NCBI GenBank assembly: GCA_023055355.1
Contig: JALJCS010000037.1
Location: 806,001-870,000, forward strand
Source: Agelaius tricolor
Taxonomy: Eukaryota > Chordata > Aves > Passeriformes > Icteridae
Direction: 5' to 3'
DNA: 64,000 nt
The notes under the pieces are model-generated. The model was given only the letters and a program-made list of their open reading frames with translations, did not search any database and was not told where the DNA came from. Positions 24,007 to 35,060 of the stretch are shown here, piece by piece (within the stretch, counting starts at the first letter, position 1; the number at the start of each line of letters is the position of its first letter). A program made the position numbers and the translations under genes.

Positions 24007-26308
24007 CCCCAAGCTCACTCTTTAGTCCACAGGTTGCTTCTGTGCCAGATTTAGCTGTTAGTTAGCCTGGGGTCTCCCACCCTGCTTCTTCCCTGGCTCC
24101 TTTTGCCAAACCCACAGAACATATTTCACATCAGTGGAGCCCCATAAAGACACCTGAAAAATTCATTTCAGATTCAAGCTTGTTAGGAGGTAGATTGAGT
24201 GCACCTCACAATATTGTCTTAGACACAAGATAGTCCCACTTTAGTAAGCTTTATAGCTTCCATGGGGACCAGCCCTGTGGAGTGGATTAATCTTTAATGT
24301 GAAACAACATCTCTACAGCAGCTACAGGGGGGAAAAAGATACTACTGAAAAATTAAAGCTGATGGTGTGATAGTTGTGTGGACCCAGTTGTGCTCCACCA
24401 TCCTCCATTGCCTCAGGCACCACTCCCTGCCCTCAGAACTGATCCAGGCAGCTTCCAGGCTGGAGATGTGATCATTTCTCCAGTGGTCTCAAGGCATGTT
24501 CTGCCCATATCTTACCTGCTGGATAAGAACATCACAGCCCCAATCATCCTGGCTGCAGCTGTGCCCCAAAGGAAAGGAAGAGAGGATGAAGAGTTGTGTG
24601 TGGAGAATTAGGGACTATCTCCTCTCTTTCACAAGCTGATATTTCCCCAGTGTATGATATTCACATGCAGGAGGACACACTGGGATTTCTCTGAGGCCCA
24701 TTTTCGTTTGGCTCTTCTCATATTTCATTTCTCACTTGCACTGTGCTGGAAGCTGGAGGGGGGCTGTCCCCCACTTGGGTACATAAGAGCTCCCTTCCTC
24801 TCTCTGCAGCAGAAATCCAATAGACAGTGAAATATTTAAGGGAAAACTGATCCAGGCTGGCAGACGAGGGAAATAGCTTTGGGTGAGTTTAATGAGCAGA
24901 CGACCAAGGAAGCTGGGACAGCATGTACAGAGCAGCTGATTGTTGTCTGCACACCCAGCTCATGACAAACACGCTGAATTTGAGTTGATGGGACAAGAAC
25001 AGCCAGGCAGGGAAGGAGCCTGGGTGGAGAAGCAGTAAAAATGCACTTCTGGACTGGAATTTGGAGGTGCTGAGGGTGGGATGGAGCTGGGAGCATTCTC
25101 CAGAAATCACCTTGGGCTCAGGAGTGGAAGCAGGGGTGTTCTAGGGCCCTCTTGGGTTGTGTTCTGCTGCCCTCAGGGTGGGGCTAGAAACTCCCCTGGT
25201 TTGTAAGGAAAAGTAGAACCATTCTGTGTGTGATGTGAGGGATTAAGCACTGAAAACCTCCCTGTTCAGGGATGAAATAGTAGTCAGTGGTGAAGGCTGA
25301 TGTTCAAAACATGTCTCCAGAAAAGGAACAGGAACTGCAGGTACCACCATGTTTAATAACAGTAATATCCCATCTGCAATTAGAAATAAGTTTATTTGGG
25401 ACCAACAGAAAAATCAAACATTGGCTGACTTTCCCATACTTAATTTTTCCCCCCCCATTTCTTCCTGTAATGCAACAGCTGAGTGTCATCTTTATGACTT
25501 ACACACCTCAGATCTGTGGAGTGCTGCCGAGCCTGCTGCAGCTCCTCGAGCACGTGCGGTGCCCATGTGCAGGCTCCCACTCTCTGGCACACACAGAGGG
25601 CTCCTGAGCTGCCCAGCACACCCAGGGCTCCAGCCCACCTGCACAGCAGCTCACACACTCATTGCCACGGGATGCAGCCCTGCCATGCTCCAGGGACAGC
25701 TCCTGGAGCTGAGGGATGGCCAGGCTGGCCACCAGCACCTCTGCCCTGTGCTCTGCTGCTCCCAGCAGCCAGGGCTCACACACAGTGCTGGGAGTGAGGG
25801 TGGCACCTCTAGCACACCCCTCCTACACTCTCAGCAAAATCTCTTCTTTCTGGGAGTTACAGACTTTTAGAGGACTCAGGCTCAAACCCAGAAAGTTTTC
25901 TGGAGATGTACAAAGAAGCCTGACATGAACTCTCACTGTGGCAAAGCACTGAGTAACCTCATTTCTCCTTTTTAAAAAGTATCTGCAGTCTCTCTGCACT
26001 GCATTTTACAGAAACAGGTGGGTATCACCTGTCCTGAGCACAGCTTGTGCTCCCAGATTTGGGGAGCAGCTTTAAGATCACTGCCAGCTCTCAGTGCTGG
26101 CACTCCCTCCACAAAACCCAGAAGGCAGGAGCAGAACCAGCTGTGAACATGGAGAGGACTTTTTCCAAGCAGCTCCCAGGGGCGAGGAGCACAGCCCAAG
26201 AGGCTGAGCTGCTGCTGTGGAAGCAGGAGGGGACCATCCTGGGTGGGAGGTGACAGCTGAGCAGGCTCCTCACCTGCCACCTGGGGCATGGTGCCAGCAG
26301 TGCCAGGG

Positions 26309-26690
26309 GGTGACCGTGCTCACTGGGGTTTTGGTTGAGGGAAGAGATGAGGATCTGACTCCATGTTTCAGAAGGCTGAGTTATTATTTTATGATATATA
26401 TTATATTAAAACTATACTAAAAGAATAGAAGAAAGGATTTCTTCAGAAGGCTGGCTAAGAACAGAATGGAAAGGAATGATAACAAAGGCTCTGTCTCAGA
26501 CTCTCTGTCTGAGCCAGCTGGGCTGTGATTGGCCATTAATTAGAAACAACCACATGAGACCAATCCCAGATGCACCTGTTGCATTCCACAGCAGCAGATA
26601 ACCATTGGTTACATTTTGTTCCTGAGGCCTCTCAGCTTCTCAGGAGGAAAATCCTAAGGAAAGGATTTTCCATAAAAGATGTCTGTGACA
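26309..26690 (-). mobile_element. Solo LTR of an avian endogenous retrovirus (copy 2, antisense)
   Basis: On the - strand it starts TGTCACAGACATCTTTTATGG and ends near CGGTCACC. It aligns by eye along its whole length with the LTR at 11269-11654, sharing AACCATTGG/CCAATGGTT, the GGCCAATCACAGCCCAGCTGG block and the ATATAATATATA stretch. Flanks CCAGGG (26303-26308) and CCAGGA (26691-26696) may be a decayed 6-bp target duplication. A 17-bp direct repeat, TGCCAGCAGTGCCAGGG, also sits on both sides (26292-26308 and 26697-26713). No internal retroviral genes are present. Confidence 0.82.
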
Positions 26691-26713
26691 CCAGGATGCC
26701 AGCAGTGCCAGGG

Positions 26714-27687
26714 TGCCAGCAGCCTCACTGGGAGGAGGATGAGCCAAGGGCTGAGATGCTGGCAATGGGAGTCAGGAGAGCAGGGCTCTCTTCCAGCTGT
26801 ACCCATGGCTTGCTGTGTAACCTTTAGCAGGCCACCTTGCCCCCTGATTGCCTTCCCACTCATCATATGTCTTGTCACATGCCTGGAAGAGGAGCTGGCT
26901 CACAAAGGGCTGTCCCCAGCCTTGCTTTGCTGCTCTCCCAGCATGGCAGTGAGAGTGTGCCCTGCTCCAGGTGCTGGGAAGGATCTGCCTGGCTCAATGT
27001 GCATGCTCAGCCAGTCACCCTGCAGAGCCTTGATCCTGGGGAGAGCCTCCAGGTCCCACCATAACTGAAATAGCATCAGACCGCATCCCCTGCACCAAAC
27101 ACACCTCCCCAGCAGGAAAGCAGGGTGAGGACATTTTTATCTGTCAGACTTTGGCAGGATTTCATAGTTCTGTGTGTCTGTGTGTGTGTCTGTGTGTCCA
27201 TGTGTGCCGTCGCCAGACCTGGGTAATTATTTTGTTTTATTTCTTTTTTTGGCAGCACTTGAAAGTAAGAGCTGGGTCTTTATAGATTGCTCAGGTTGCA
27301 CGGAGTATGGATTACAGATCATCAGAGAGACATGAAAGCAGAAGACACGTTTCTCTGGCACAGCATTAAAGGGACAATAAAGGGGTAATTGTAGCCTAGG
27401 GTGCAGCCACCTCCAGTGCCTGGCCTTCACCCGCCTTTGCAGCACTGTGGAGAACTTCACGAGGGAAATGATGGAAAAGCTGGGCTGAGGATGTCTCAGG
27501 TCAGGACCTGGTTATTTCAAAGGTGGTAAATGCTCAGGAGGTTAAAGGTACCACTTAAGTACATGAATAAAACACTGCCAAATACTCTAAGGTGTAACAC
27601 AGGCAAACTGAAGTCTTTTAGTTCTTGATTTTTCACATCTGTTTTCACCCTGAGAGAAGGTTGTCAAAGGATCAGAGCATTTTTAAT
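26714..27687. other. Unique sequence upstream of exon 2
   Basis: No gene. A TG/CTG-rich simple stretch occurs at about 27171-27208. Confidence 0.55.
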
Positions 27688-27773
27688 CTCTCTCTTTCTC
27701 TCCCTCCTCCCTCTCCTCCCCTCCATTTCTCTTTCTCTCTCTCCTTCCTCCTATCCCCTCTCTCTTCCAACAG
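27688..27773 (+). promoter_or_regulatory. Very long polypyrimidine tract and acceptor of BRINP1 exon 2
   Basis: About 80 bases of almost pure C/T (TCTC, CCTCC and TTTCTC runs with only single A interruptions) precede CAACAG. No AG dinucleotide occurs between the CAGAG near 27676 and the acceptor AG. This AG-free zone of roughly 95 bases suggests a distant branch point, with TTTTTAAT around 27680-27687 a candidate. Long C/U tracts are PTB-binding sequence, which matters for neural splicing (inference). Confidence 0.7.
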
Positions 27774-28041
27774 GACTCCACAGAATGGAGCAAGAATGAG
27801 AGGAAAAAGGCAGACAGAAAAGCATGAACTGGAGGCTTGTTGAGTTCCTCTACCTCCTGTTTATATGGGACCATATACTCATACAGCCCTCCCACCAGGA
27901 CCCAGCTGCTACCAACCAACATGTCTCCAAGGAGTTTGATTGGCTTATTTCAGACAGGGGGCCTTTCCACCACTCACGGAGCTACTTATCCTTTGTGGAA
28001 AGACATCGTCAAGGATTTACAACCAGATATAAAATATACAG
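27774..28041 (+). CDS. BRINP1: BRINP1 exon 2: 5'UTR tail and first coding exon (coding part 27824-28041)
   Basis: This exon encodes residues 1-72 plus two bases of codon 73 of BRINP1 (BMP/retinoic-acid-inducible neural-specific protein 1). The known family role is a secreted or ER-lumenal neural protein that slows cell-cycle progression; that is family knowledge, not visible here. The peptide starts [15 protein letters not shown], a hydrophobic signal peptide (core about residues 6-15). It continues through [20 protein letters not shown] and ends RYKIY plus a split Arg codon, matching the mammalian protein as I remember it. The acceptor is ...TTCCAACAG at 27773 and the donor is AG|GTATGT at 28042, leaving phase 2. 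The start was chosen because it opens the conserved peptide and has A at -3. Bases 27774-27823 are 5'UTR and contain two upstream AUGs. Reading past the donor gives a stop within about 11 codons, supporting the splice site. Confidence 0.95.
27785..27799 (+). promoter_or_regulatory. Upstream ORF 1 in BRINP1 5'UTR
   Basis: AUG at 27785 opens a four-codon frame (M-E-Q-E) that stops at UGA 27797-27799, 24 bases before the BRINP1 start. It lies wholly inside exon 2, so it is present in any transcript using this acceptor. A short uORF of this kind usually reduces translation of the main frame (inference). Confidence 0.6.
27796..27843 (+). promoter_or_regulatory. Upstream ORF 2 overlapping the BRINP1 start codon
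   Basis: AUG at 27796 overlaps the stop of the first uORF (AUGA arrangement). It reads 15 codons ([15 protein letters not shown]) before UGA at 27841-27843. It is in another frame and runs past the BRINP1 AUG at 27824. It has A at -3, as does the BRINP1 AUG, so initiation here would compete directly with BRINP1 translation. The role is inferred from layout only. Confidence 0.6.
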
Positions 28042-28304
28042 GTATGTCAGCTTCTGTGGCAGTCACATTCTCTGAACCTGAGAGAAGCAGAGAAAAGAAT
28101 GATCAAAATGATTCTTGTCTCATTCACTGCTCCTGTGTTGTGCCAAAGCAGAATGCAATGTGGAGGTTGTTTGCCCAAGGTGATGGTGTTTTGTTTCCTG
28201 GGCCTGTCAGGGCCAAATGTGTGTGCAGGCTGTGGGTCAGCAGACAGTCACAAGATTTTGTTCAGTTGAGTTGAGTTTGGTGCTTGTGCAGATTCAGTTT
28301 AGAT

Positions 28305-28770
28305 GTAGTGTAATATAGTATAGAATAATATAGTATAATAAAGTAATTACAGAATTACAGAATCACAGAATAGTGAGGTTGGAAGAGACCTCTAAGGTCA
28401 TTGTGTCCAACCTGTGCCCTAACACCTCCACAAGACTATAGCACCAAGTGCCATGCCCGGTCTTTTTATAAACACATCCAGAGATGGTGGTTCTACCCCC
28501 TCCCTGGGAAGAGCATTCCAGTACTTTATTGTCCTTTTGGTGAAGAACTTTTTCCCAATATCCAACATATATACCTTCCCTGACATAGCTGAGACTGTGT
28601 CCTCTGGTTCTGTCAGAGACCGACCCCACCTGTCTGTAACCTCCCTTCAGGGAGCTGTAGAGAGCAATAAGGTCACCTCTAAGCCTCCTCTTCTTCAGGC
28701 TGAACAGCCCCAGTTCCTTCAAATGTTCCTTATAGGGCTTGTGTTCCAATTAATGAGCCTTCTGCTATCC
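28305..28770 (-). mobile_element. CR1 LINE 3' end, antisense
   Basis: AATCACAGAATAGTGAGGTTGGAAGAGACC at about 28360-28390 is the reverse complement of the CR1 3' end, with 8-9-base ACAGAAT(C/T) units and an AT-rich microsatellite at its outer edge. The - strand of 28363-28749 still reads the ORF2 C-terminal motif [19 protein letters not shown], then diverged reverse-transcriptase tail sequence. The start codon and most of ORF2 are missing (5' truncation, typical of CR1). Confidence 0.9.
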
Positions 28771-30329
28771 ATGGAGTCCTCCTTGTCACTGCTCCCTGCC
28801 ACGGCGGTCACCTTGTGTTTCCAATCTGCTTCCTGTGCCTTGGATGAGTTTTTGGGTGCTGGGAGCTCTGCCAGTTCCCATGGGCTGCAGGCTGGGAGCT
28901 GCCCCATTGTCCCCATTCCACCTGGCAATGCTGCTTTGGTTCCCCCTGGCCCCCAGCTGGCAATGCAAATTGCTTCAAAGGCTGGGCTGGAGAGCTCTGA
29001 TAGTGAGATGAAGGCACTGCAGTGTCATGGCAATGTGCACAGCACAGAGTGAGATGAAAAGGAGCTGAGGGGGTGGGTGTTCTTCATTCGTGGTGACAGA
29101 CAGTTCACAGGCAGGTTCCCAAGCAGCTTTTTCAAATCAATGGAGCTCTGGACAGCCCAAGCCTCTGTACCAAACTCGTACGTGTGAACTGCCAGTAGCT
29201 GCAGGTTCACGTCAAGATGTCACCACGCACGTCAGTGTGACAGCTCTCACACTGCTGTGTAGGAGCCTTGGCTGTGTGCTGCCTGCCACGGATCTTTGAG
29301 GATTTATCTCCATGTACAAGTTGGACTTGGCCCAAGAGCTGTGATCTTGATTTAAGAAACTGCAGAGAGTTAAAAAAACCCGCAGAGAATAGGCAGAATT
29401 TGGATTTTATTTTGCCTTCTAGGTTTTTAAGCCTTAGTTGTTGCTTGTTTCAAACTCTTCTTGCCAGCTGTGCTATCTAGAACCACCCTTTTTCCTCCTC
29501 ATTTTAATCTGAAAAGCTGGGGTGCTCACATGAACGCCCTTTTGAAGCAGCAAGCACTTTGGAGTGAAGGGGAATAAGCCAGCAAGTGTCAGGAGATTTG
29601 TGCTGAAACCCAAAGAGACTGAAAAACTCTGCCAGCCACGTGTGCATTTACATAATTATATGGTCCTGTTGTGCTTCAGAAAGACTCTTGCAAACACTGC
29701 CATGCAAAGTGGTGGGCAGGGAAATGCTGGTGAGCAGCCCATGGCACTGTGCACATGGACATGGGCATGGGGAGGAGGGAATTACAGGGAATTACAGGGA
29801 GTTACAGGGAATCACCTGTGTGCAGGGAGTGCTGTCCCATGGGCGTGGAGCCAGAGGCAGAGTAACAGAGACTCGTGAGGCAACAGCTCTGTGTGGGGAA
29901 GAAAAATGATTTGTCCTTGTCCTGCAGCCTCCAGGGAGTGCAGAACCCCCTCTCCCTGCAGCAGCAAGGGGAGGTTAAAAATTTTGTCCTGGCTTGTCCT
30001 CTCCAAAACAGCTCAGGGGGAAGACAACCCCAAAAGCTAAAAGCTGTGCTGCCTTGCTTCCACTGGTGAGGTCTCAGTGCCTGTGCACAGAGCAGCAGGG
30101 AAAATGCCTTTTCCCAAAAATGCCTTTTTCCCTGGCTGTGCTCTGCCCAGCTCCCCTCCTGCCCTGCCTGCCAACACACACAGTGACCCAGCCCACAGAT
30201 CCCTGCCCTGCTCCTCGCCTCTGGCACTGGCTGTGCCCTTTGCTAAAGAGCTGTGCAGCCCAGGATGCCAGCACAGAGTCTGCAGGGCTGGGGGCAGAGA
30301 GCCACACGATGGATGTGTTCAGACATAGC

Positions 30330-30575
30330 TACAAACTGTCACTGTGGGTCAGGCCACAGATCCATCAAGCCTGGGATCCTGTCTCTGAGCATCACTGAGA
30401 AACGGGTCTGGAAGGACCTTGAGAGGTCATTTAATCTGAGCCTTTTCCCCAAGGCAGGCTCAGACATACCTGTGTCACGTCTGACAGAGGTTGGTGGGGA
30501 ACCTGGAAGGTCTCCTGTGATGGAGGATTCACACCCTGGGCAGGCAGCCTGTGCCCTGGCTGTGCCTCCTCCACT
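30330..30575 (-). mobile_element. Old repeat: probable CR1 fragment next to another ancient repeat
   Basis: TCTGGAAGGACCTTGAGAGGTCATTTAATCTGAGCC at about 30398-30440 resembles an older antisense CR1 3' end, followed by GTCTGACAGAGGTTGGTGGGGAACCTG. Just before it, GGGTCAGGCCACAGATCCATCAAGCCTGGGATCCTGTCTC resembles a common but here unnamed amniote repeat. Diverged; boundaries approximate. Confidence 0.5.
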
Positions 30576-32954
30576 TTTATAAAGGAGCCAAAATCTTGTT
30601 TGCATGTGAAGCCTGTGATTTGTTGTTTTATCTGTCAGGGAGTAAGGAACAAATTCCCTTTTGGTTTGTAGGAAACTCATATGAATTTGAAGTCTTAGTT
30701 CAGTTCAGGATGAACTTCATGTATAGGAAGTGGAAAGGGATCTGTTTTCTCTGTTTCTGCTAAGTGTTGTTAAACCACTTATGAAAGACATGTGGAGCAG
30801 GTGGAGAGCCCAACACCCTGCTCCCAGCATGGGAGAAAACAGCATCAGCATTGTGTGTGCATGGCAGGTGTCTGAGAGGGGTCTTGCAGATAATGACCAT
30901 GATGGAGAAGTCACCATTCCCAAAAAAACCCCTGGAAATAAGACAAAAATCCCGTGGAAGTAGTTAGGGAGAGAGTTTAGAGAGGACTGCAAGGGTACCC
31001 AGGGCATCTCATGGCCAAACACCACACAGTGAGCTGAAGGAGGGAGCTGAGGGCTTGGCAGTGCCACTCATGTGTGGTGCTTGGAGCTGCTGGGAGCTGA
31101 GCACCTTGGAAATCCAAGTGTGGGACAAATCTGCTCAGCTGAGGAAGAGGGGAAAGCCCCACGTGCTCCAGCAGAGCAGGTGCAATGAGCAGGTGGGAGT
31201 CTGGCTGGATGCTGCAGGGCTGTTTGGTTTTAATACCTGGCCCTGTTGGCAGAACTGGTCACTTAAAAACTGAGCCCATGCATTTTTAAATGGGTATCAG
31301 GCTCAGCCTGGCTATGGAGAATTAGTGGAGCCACAGCCAATTCTCACAGTTAAGAGCTAGACTGTGCACACACTCTCCCAGAACATTCCCTTTTACTGAA
31401 ACCCACAGGGGTAAAATCTCATTTTGTGGCCTCCTTAAATTGACTCCGAGAATCTGTAAAGCTGTTGGGATTTTGTCAACTGTTTAATTCCAACATAGAA
31501 GCCTCTTTCCTACCAAAAGATGGCTCTCAATTGCTCTTTGCACTAGACTAGCCCAAGGGAGGCACATATCCTGCATTAAGGATATCAATCCTTTCCTTAG
31601 AAAAGCAGCTGATATGGAGCATGGGAATTTTCTGTGCAATCTTCTCCTTCAATGCCCCTTTCCTCCCATACTTTTTTAGGTTGGCTGGTTTTTAGTTTGT
31701 TGCTCTGTCAGGCAGTTCCTGGTGATTTTGCTGAGGGAGGTTTTGGCCTGACCCCTGCTCTTCTCCCAAGGCTGATGGCAGCAGATCCCAAACCAGCCAC
31801 AGTGACCAGGGGTTTGGAGAGAATGTGAAATCAGGCCAGAGGACTTCACCCAACCCTAACTGAAGCACTGTTGGCTGTTTAGTGGTGATTTCCCTGGTGT
31901 CCTGCTGTGTGGGAACATGGACATGTCACATCAGGGCTGTGTCATTTACACTGGAAAACCACCAAGGCAAAGCCACTGGTGGTGCTAAGAGCAGCATAAG
32001 GCAAAATGCAGAATTTTCTCCTTTTTGCAGGTGATGCTAAAAAGGAAGCAACATAAAATCGTGGAGGAGTCTTCCTTCTATCATGACTGAAGTCCAGAGC
32101 TTGTCAGCAGCCAGCACAGAGCCTGTTGCAGTGAGCAGGGCTATTTTATATTCTGCATAAGCAGAACTGCTGTAGAACCTCAGAGCTGATGATATCTTTC
32201 ATAGGAAGCCTGGATCCAGGTCTAGCATCCTAGAGTGAGCAGACAGTTCACTGTTAAAACCCCTAAAGTCTTGTTACCTCCTTCCATGCATTTCATTTCA
32301 GTGGATTTTAGGTCTCTTTCTTGTAAAACGGATCACTGATTTTCCTGGTACCCTCAGTCAAGGCTCACACCTTGCATGTGGCATTAGGAGGAAGGCAGGC
32401 AAAGGGGGAGATGTTTCATATTAAATCATGAACAGTAGGAGTGGATACAATTGCATTAGGGAAGCACATTAGTCAGCATTGATTCATACTAATAAGGGTG
32501 GTTTAGGGGGGCCTCTGGCAGGAAAATGCTGCTTTGATCATTATCTGTGCACACTGGTGCTAATGCAGATAGGATGGCAGATGCTGAGAGTGGTTTGTGG
32601 GATGTCTGAATATTCATTATCACCATCCTTGTTGTTATTCCTAGTCATGAGAGCCTGGGGTACGAGGTACTGCAGGAAGGCTGGAGAACAGATGAAGCTC
32701 AGCTTGGCTTTGGGACTGGGGTCCTGCTCAGACCAGAAAACATCCCTGTTACCACTGAACAGTTAACAGCTTCAGCCCACTGCTTTGAAGTATGTTGTCA
32801 TGTTGTCCTTTTTTTTTTTTTCCTGCTTCTCTCAGAAGTTATTTAGCTATAAGGCAAAGCAAAAAGTGGGCTGAGCACTGGAATGCTCCGTGCAAATTGC
32901 CAGGCACAGGCACTGACAGGAATTTCCCTGATGATGCTGCTCAGCTGAAGCAAG

Positions 32955-33066
32955 TTCTAGAAAAAACAAAAAACAAAACAACAAACAAACCAAACCCAAA
33001 ACAGCAATAAAAACCCAAACAAAAAACCGAACAAAAAAAATCTTTCCTTAAAAGAAAAATAAAAGG
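32955..33066. repeat. A/C-rich low-complexity tract
   Basis: More than 70 bases consist almost only of A and C (ACAAACAAACCAAACCC-like), ending in A-rich sequence with AATAAA. It could be a degenerate poly(A)-like simple repeat. Confidence 0.8.
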
Positions 33067-33944
33067 CTTTGTTCAGTGTCAGAGGGGGGAGGCAAAGACA
33101 GACAAGGTGAGATGGGCTCATCCAGCTGAGCAGAGGCTGCCACTGCCAATTCTATGGAAAACAGGGACAGGACACAGAGCCTTGGCAAGAGGAGCCCACA
33201 GGTAGAGTGGCAGAGAGGTGACACAGGCAGGATCTGTGCTGAGGCTGGGGGTGAGCTCATTTCTGTGTGCCCCAATTCCCTCCCCACCCCCTGAGAAGGG
33301 GAGATGAGGAGATGACAGCACTTGCCTGCTCTGCATTGCTGGGCAGACTTAATTAAAAGCTGCAAGATGTTTGGACATAAGGGACAACAGCACTATGGAA
33401 TGGATGATCACACGGGGCTGCGAGTGGAACGTGCATGTGCGAGGAGAAATGCGTATTTTCCATGCGTGGGAGGTTAATGCCGTTTTCTGAAACCACAGTG
33501 GGGACAGGGAAGTCTGGCTGTCTGTGCAAGGGAGCAGGGAAACCCTGGGGTATAAAAAGGAGATCTGCTCACCTTGTAACTTCTCCTGCAGTGGGACCAG
33601 TTAGAGGCTGCCTAATTTCATGAAACCTGCAAATAGAGAATCAGTCTGAGAGCTCTGTCAGGTCTGCCTATATTACACCAGCAGCTTCAAAACTTAGTGG
33701 GGAAGGTGGCTCCACAGCAGCCAGACCTGCCCATCCCTTCCTCTGCAGAGTGACAGGACAGAGCCAATTGCTCACCAACACTTGGTACAGCAAGGTCCCA
33801 GATAATTAAAAAGGAAAAGGAGCTTCTGAGACAGGAAAGGCTGGGAGTAACTGGCTGCACAAGCTGGACAGAAATTAGTTGTGATGCTGCCTGGGGAAAA
33901 ATGCTGATTTTTTTTTTCCCTCCCAGAATGTTGTTTCCTCAGGA

Positions 33945-34135
33945 GAACAGTGCAGGTCTAGGACATGTCAGTGGAGAGGTGAGAGGTGTCTCCATCCTTG
34001 GTGGCTTTCAAGGCTTGGCTGGACAAGGCCTCAGCTGATGTGCTCAAGAGCTGGTCCTGCTTCAAGTGGGAGGCTGGATTAGGGACCCCCATGGTCTCAT
34101 CTAACCAACATTTGTGTTATTTCCCTGTTTCTCCA
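33945..34135 (+). mobile_element. CR1 LINE remnant, sense
   Basis: The series GTGTCTCCATCCTTGGTGGC, TTCAAGGCTTGGCTGGACAAGGC, TGGTCCTGCTTCAAGTGGGAGG and CTGGATTAGGGACCCCCATGG follows the sense 3' part of CR1. It is heavily diverged. Confidence 0.6.
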
Positions 34136-34744
34136 ATTCAGAGTGGACACTAAACTGTGTGCTCATAAAGGGATTTGCACTGGTGAATGCATTCATCCAC
34201 ACTAGAGATTTTTATTCAGTCCTAGAAAACCCACAAATCTGAGCAGCTACGTGCTCCCTAAATGTGTCACTCCCTCAGTGAAGAGGAAGAGAAGGATCCT
34301 GAAGCCAGCATCTCTGCTGTGCACATAGCACAGGCTACAACAGACTTAGAAATGCATATGCTGTTCTGCTGCTTGAATTTTCCCTTAGAGGGAAAAAAAA
34401 AATAAAGGAGGAAAAAAGATTGGTCTCACAAAACTGTCTCACAAAACTTTCAAAGTTTTATGGCACCACAAATTAAAAACAATGAGCCAGATTCTCTGTG
34501 ACATAAATGTGTGAAACTGTTGACTTCAAGGTAAATTCACCAATTTATTGGCTGGAGAATGTGTTCCAGCACACCCAGCAGTGCCCAGGGCACACACAGC
34601 CCCAGGGTTTGTATGACTGCCTGCCCTGGCTGGGAGGACAATGAGCTTTTATAATTTCTGAGCAAAAGCAAAATGTGACTCTGACACCAGGCTCTGGGCT
34701 TGGCCAAGCTGGTCAGTGATTGTGAGGGTTTTATGGCTGGTTTT

Positions 34745-35060
34745 ATATCAGAGTCACAGATCACAGAATTGTTTTGGCTGGAAAAGTCTTCCAAGATCGA
34801 GTCCAGCCTGTGCCTGATGCCCACCTTGTCCCCAGCCCAGAGCTCTGAGTGCCACCTCCAGGGATGGGGACTCCAAACCTCCCTGGGCAGCCCCTGCCAA
34901 GGCCTGAGCACCTTTTCCATAAAAAAAAATTCTTCCTGATGTCCTCCCCTGGCACAGCTTGAGGTCATTTCCTCTTGTCACTTGTCACTCATAGAGTGTA
35001 GAGACCAAGAAGGTCCCCCCCAAGCCTCCTTTTCTCCAGGCTAAAGTTGACTCCAACCTA
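34745..35060 (-). mobile_element. CR1 LINE 3' end, antisense
   Basis: ATCACAGAATTGTTTTGGCTGG at the left is followed by the usual antisense series: GTCCAGCCTGTGCCTGATGCC, CACCTTGTCCCC, TGGGCAGCCCCTGCCAAGGCC and CCTTTTCCATAAAAAAAAATTC. The right end is TTTTCTCCAGGCTAAA. The - strand reading frames are interrupted. Confidence 0.88.

Larger units (their letters stand above)
20906..26308. other. Unique intronic sequence
   Basis: No gene on either strand. A block at about 21690-21880 combines an exact octamer (ATGCAAAT, 21774-21781), ATGCATATTTAA and GGATTA (21822-21827) and may be a regulatory element. An antisense MIR-like remnant lies at 23885-23965 and a hairpin at 23963-24006. Confidence 0.55.
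1..27773 (+). other. BRINP1: 5' flank and/or intron 1 of BRINP1
   Basis: The acceptor at 27773 shows that exon 2 is preceded by an intron, so at least part of this stretch is intron 1. In mammals BRINP1 has a noncoding first exon far upstream (family knowledge). Whether that exon lies inside the window, in one of the two CpG-rich stretches, or to the left of it cannot be decided from sequence. No protein-coding exon of any other gene is recognisable here on either strand. Confidence 0.75.
28771..33944. other. Intronic sequence between CR1 copies
   Basis: No gene. It contains three to four GGGAATTACA-type 11-bp units at about 29776-29815, an older CR1 fragment at about 30395-30575 and an A/C-rich tract at 32955-33066. 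The remainder is unique. Confidence 0.5.

Noticed and set aside
28453..29052. 199-codon + strand frame
   Set aside because: It overlaps an antisense CR1 LINE and runs into unrelated DNA; no domain is recognised.
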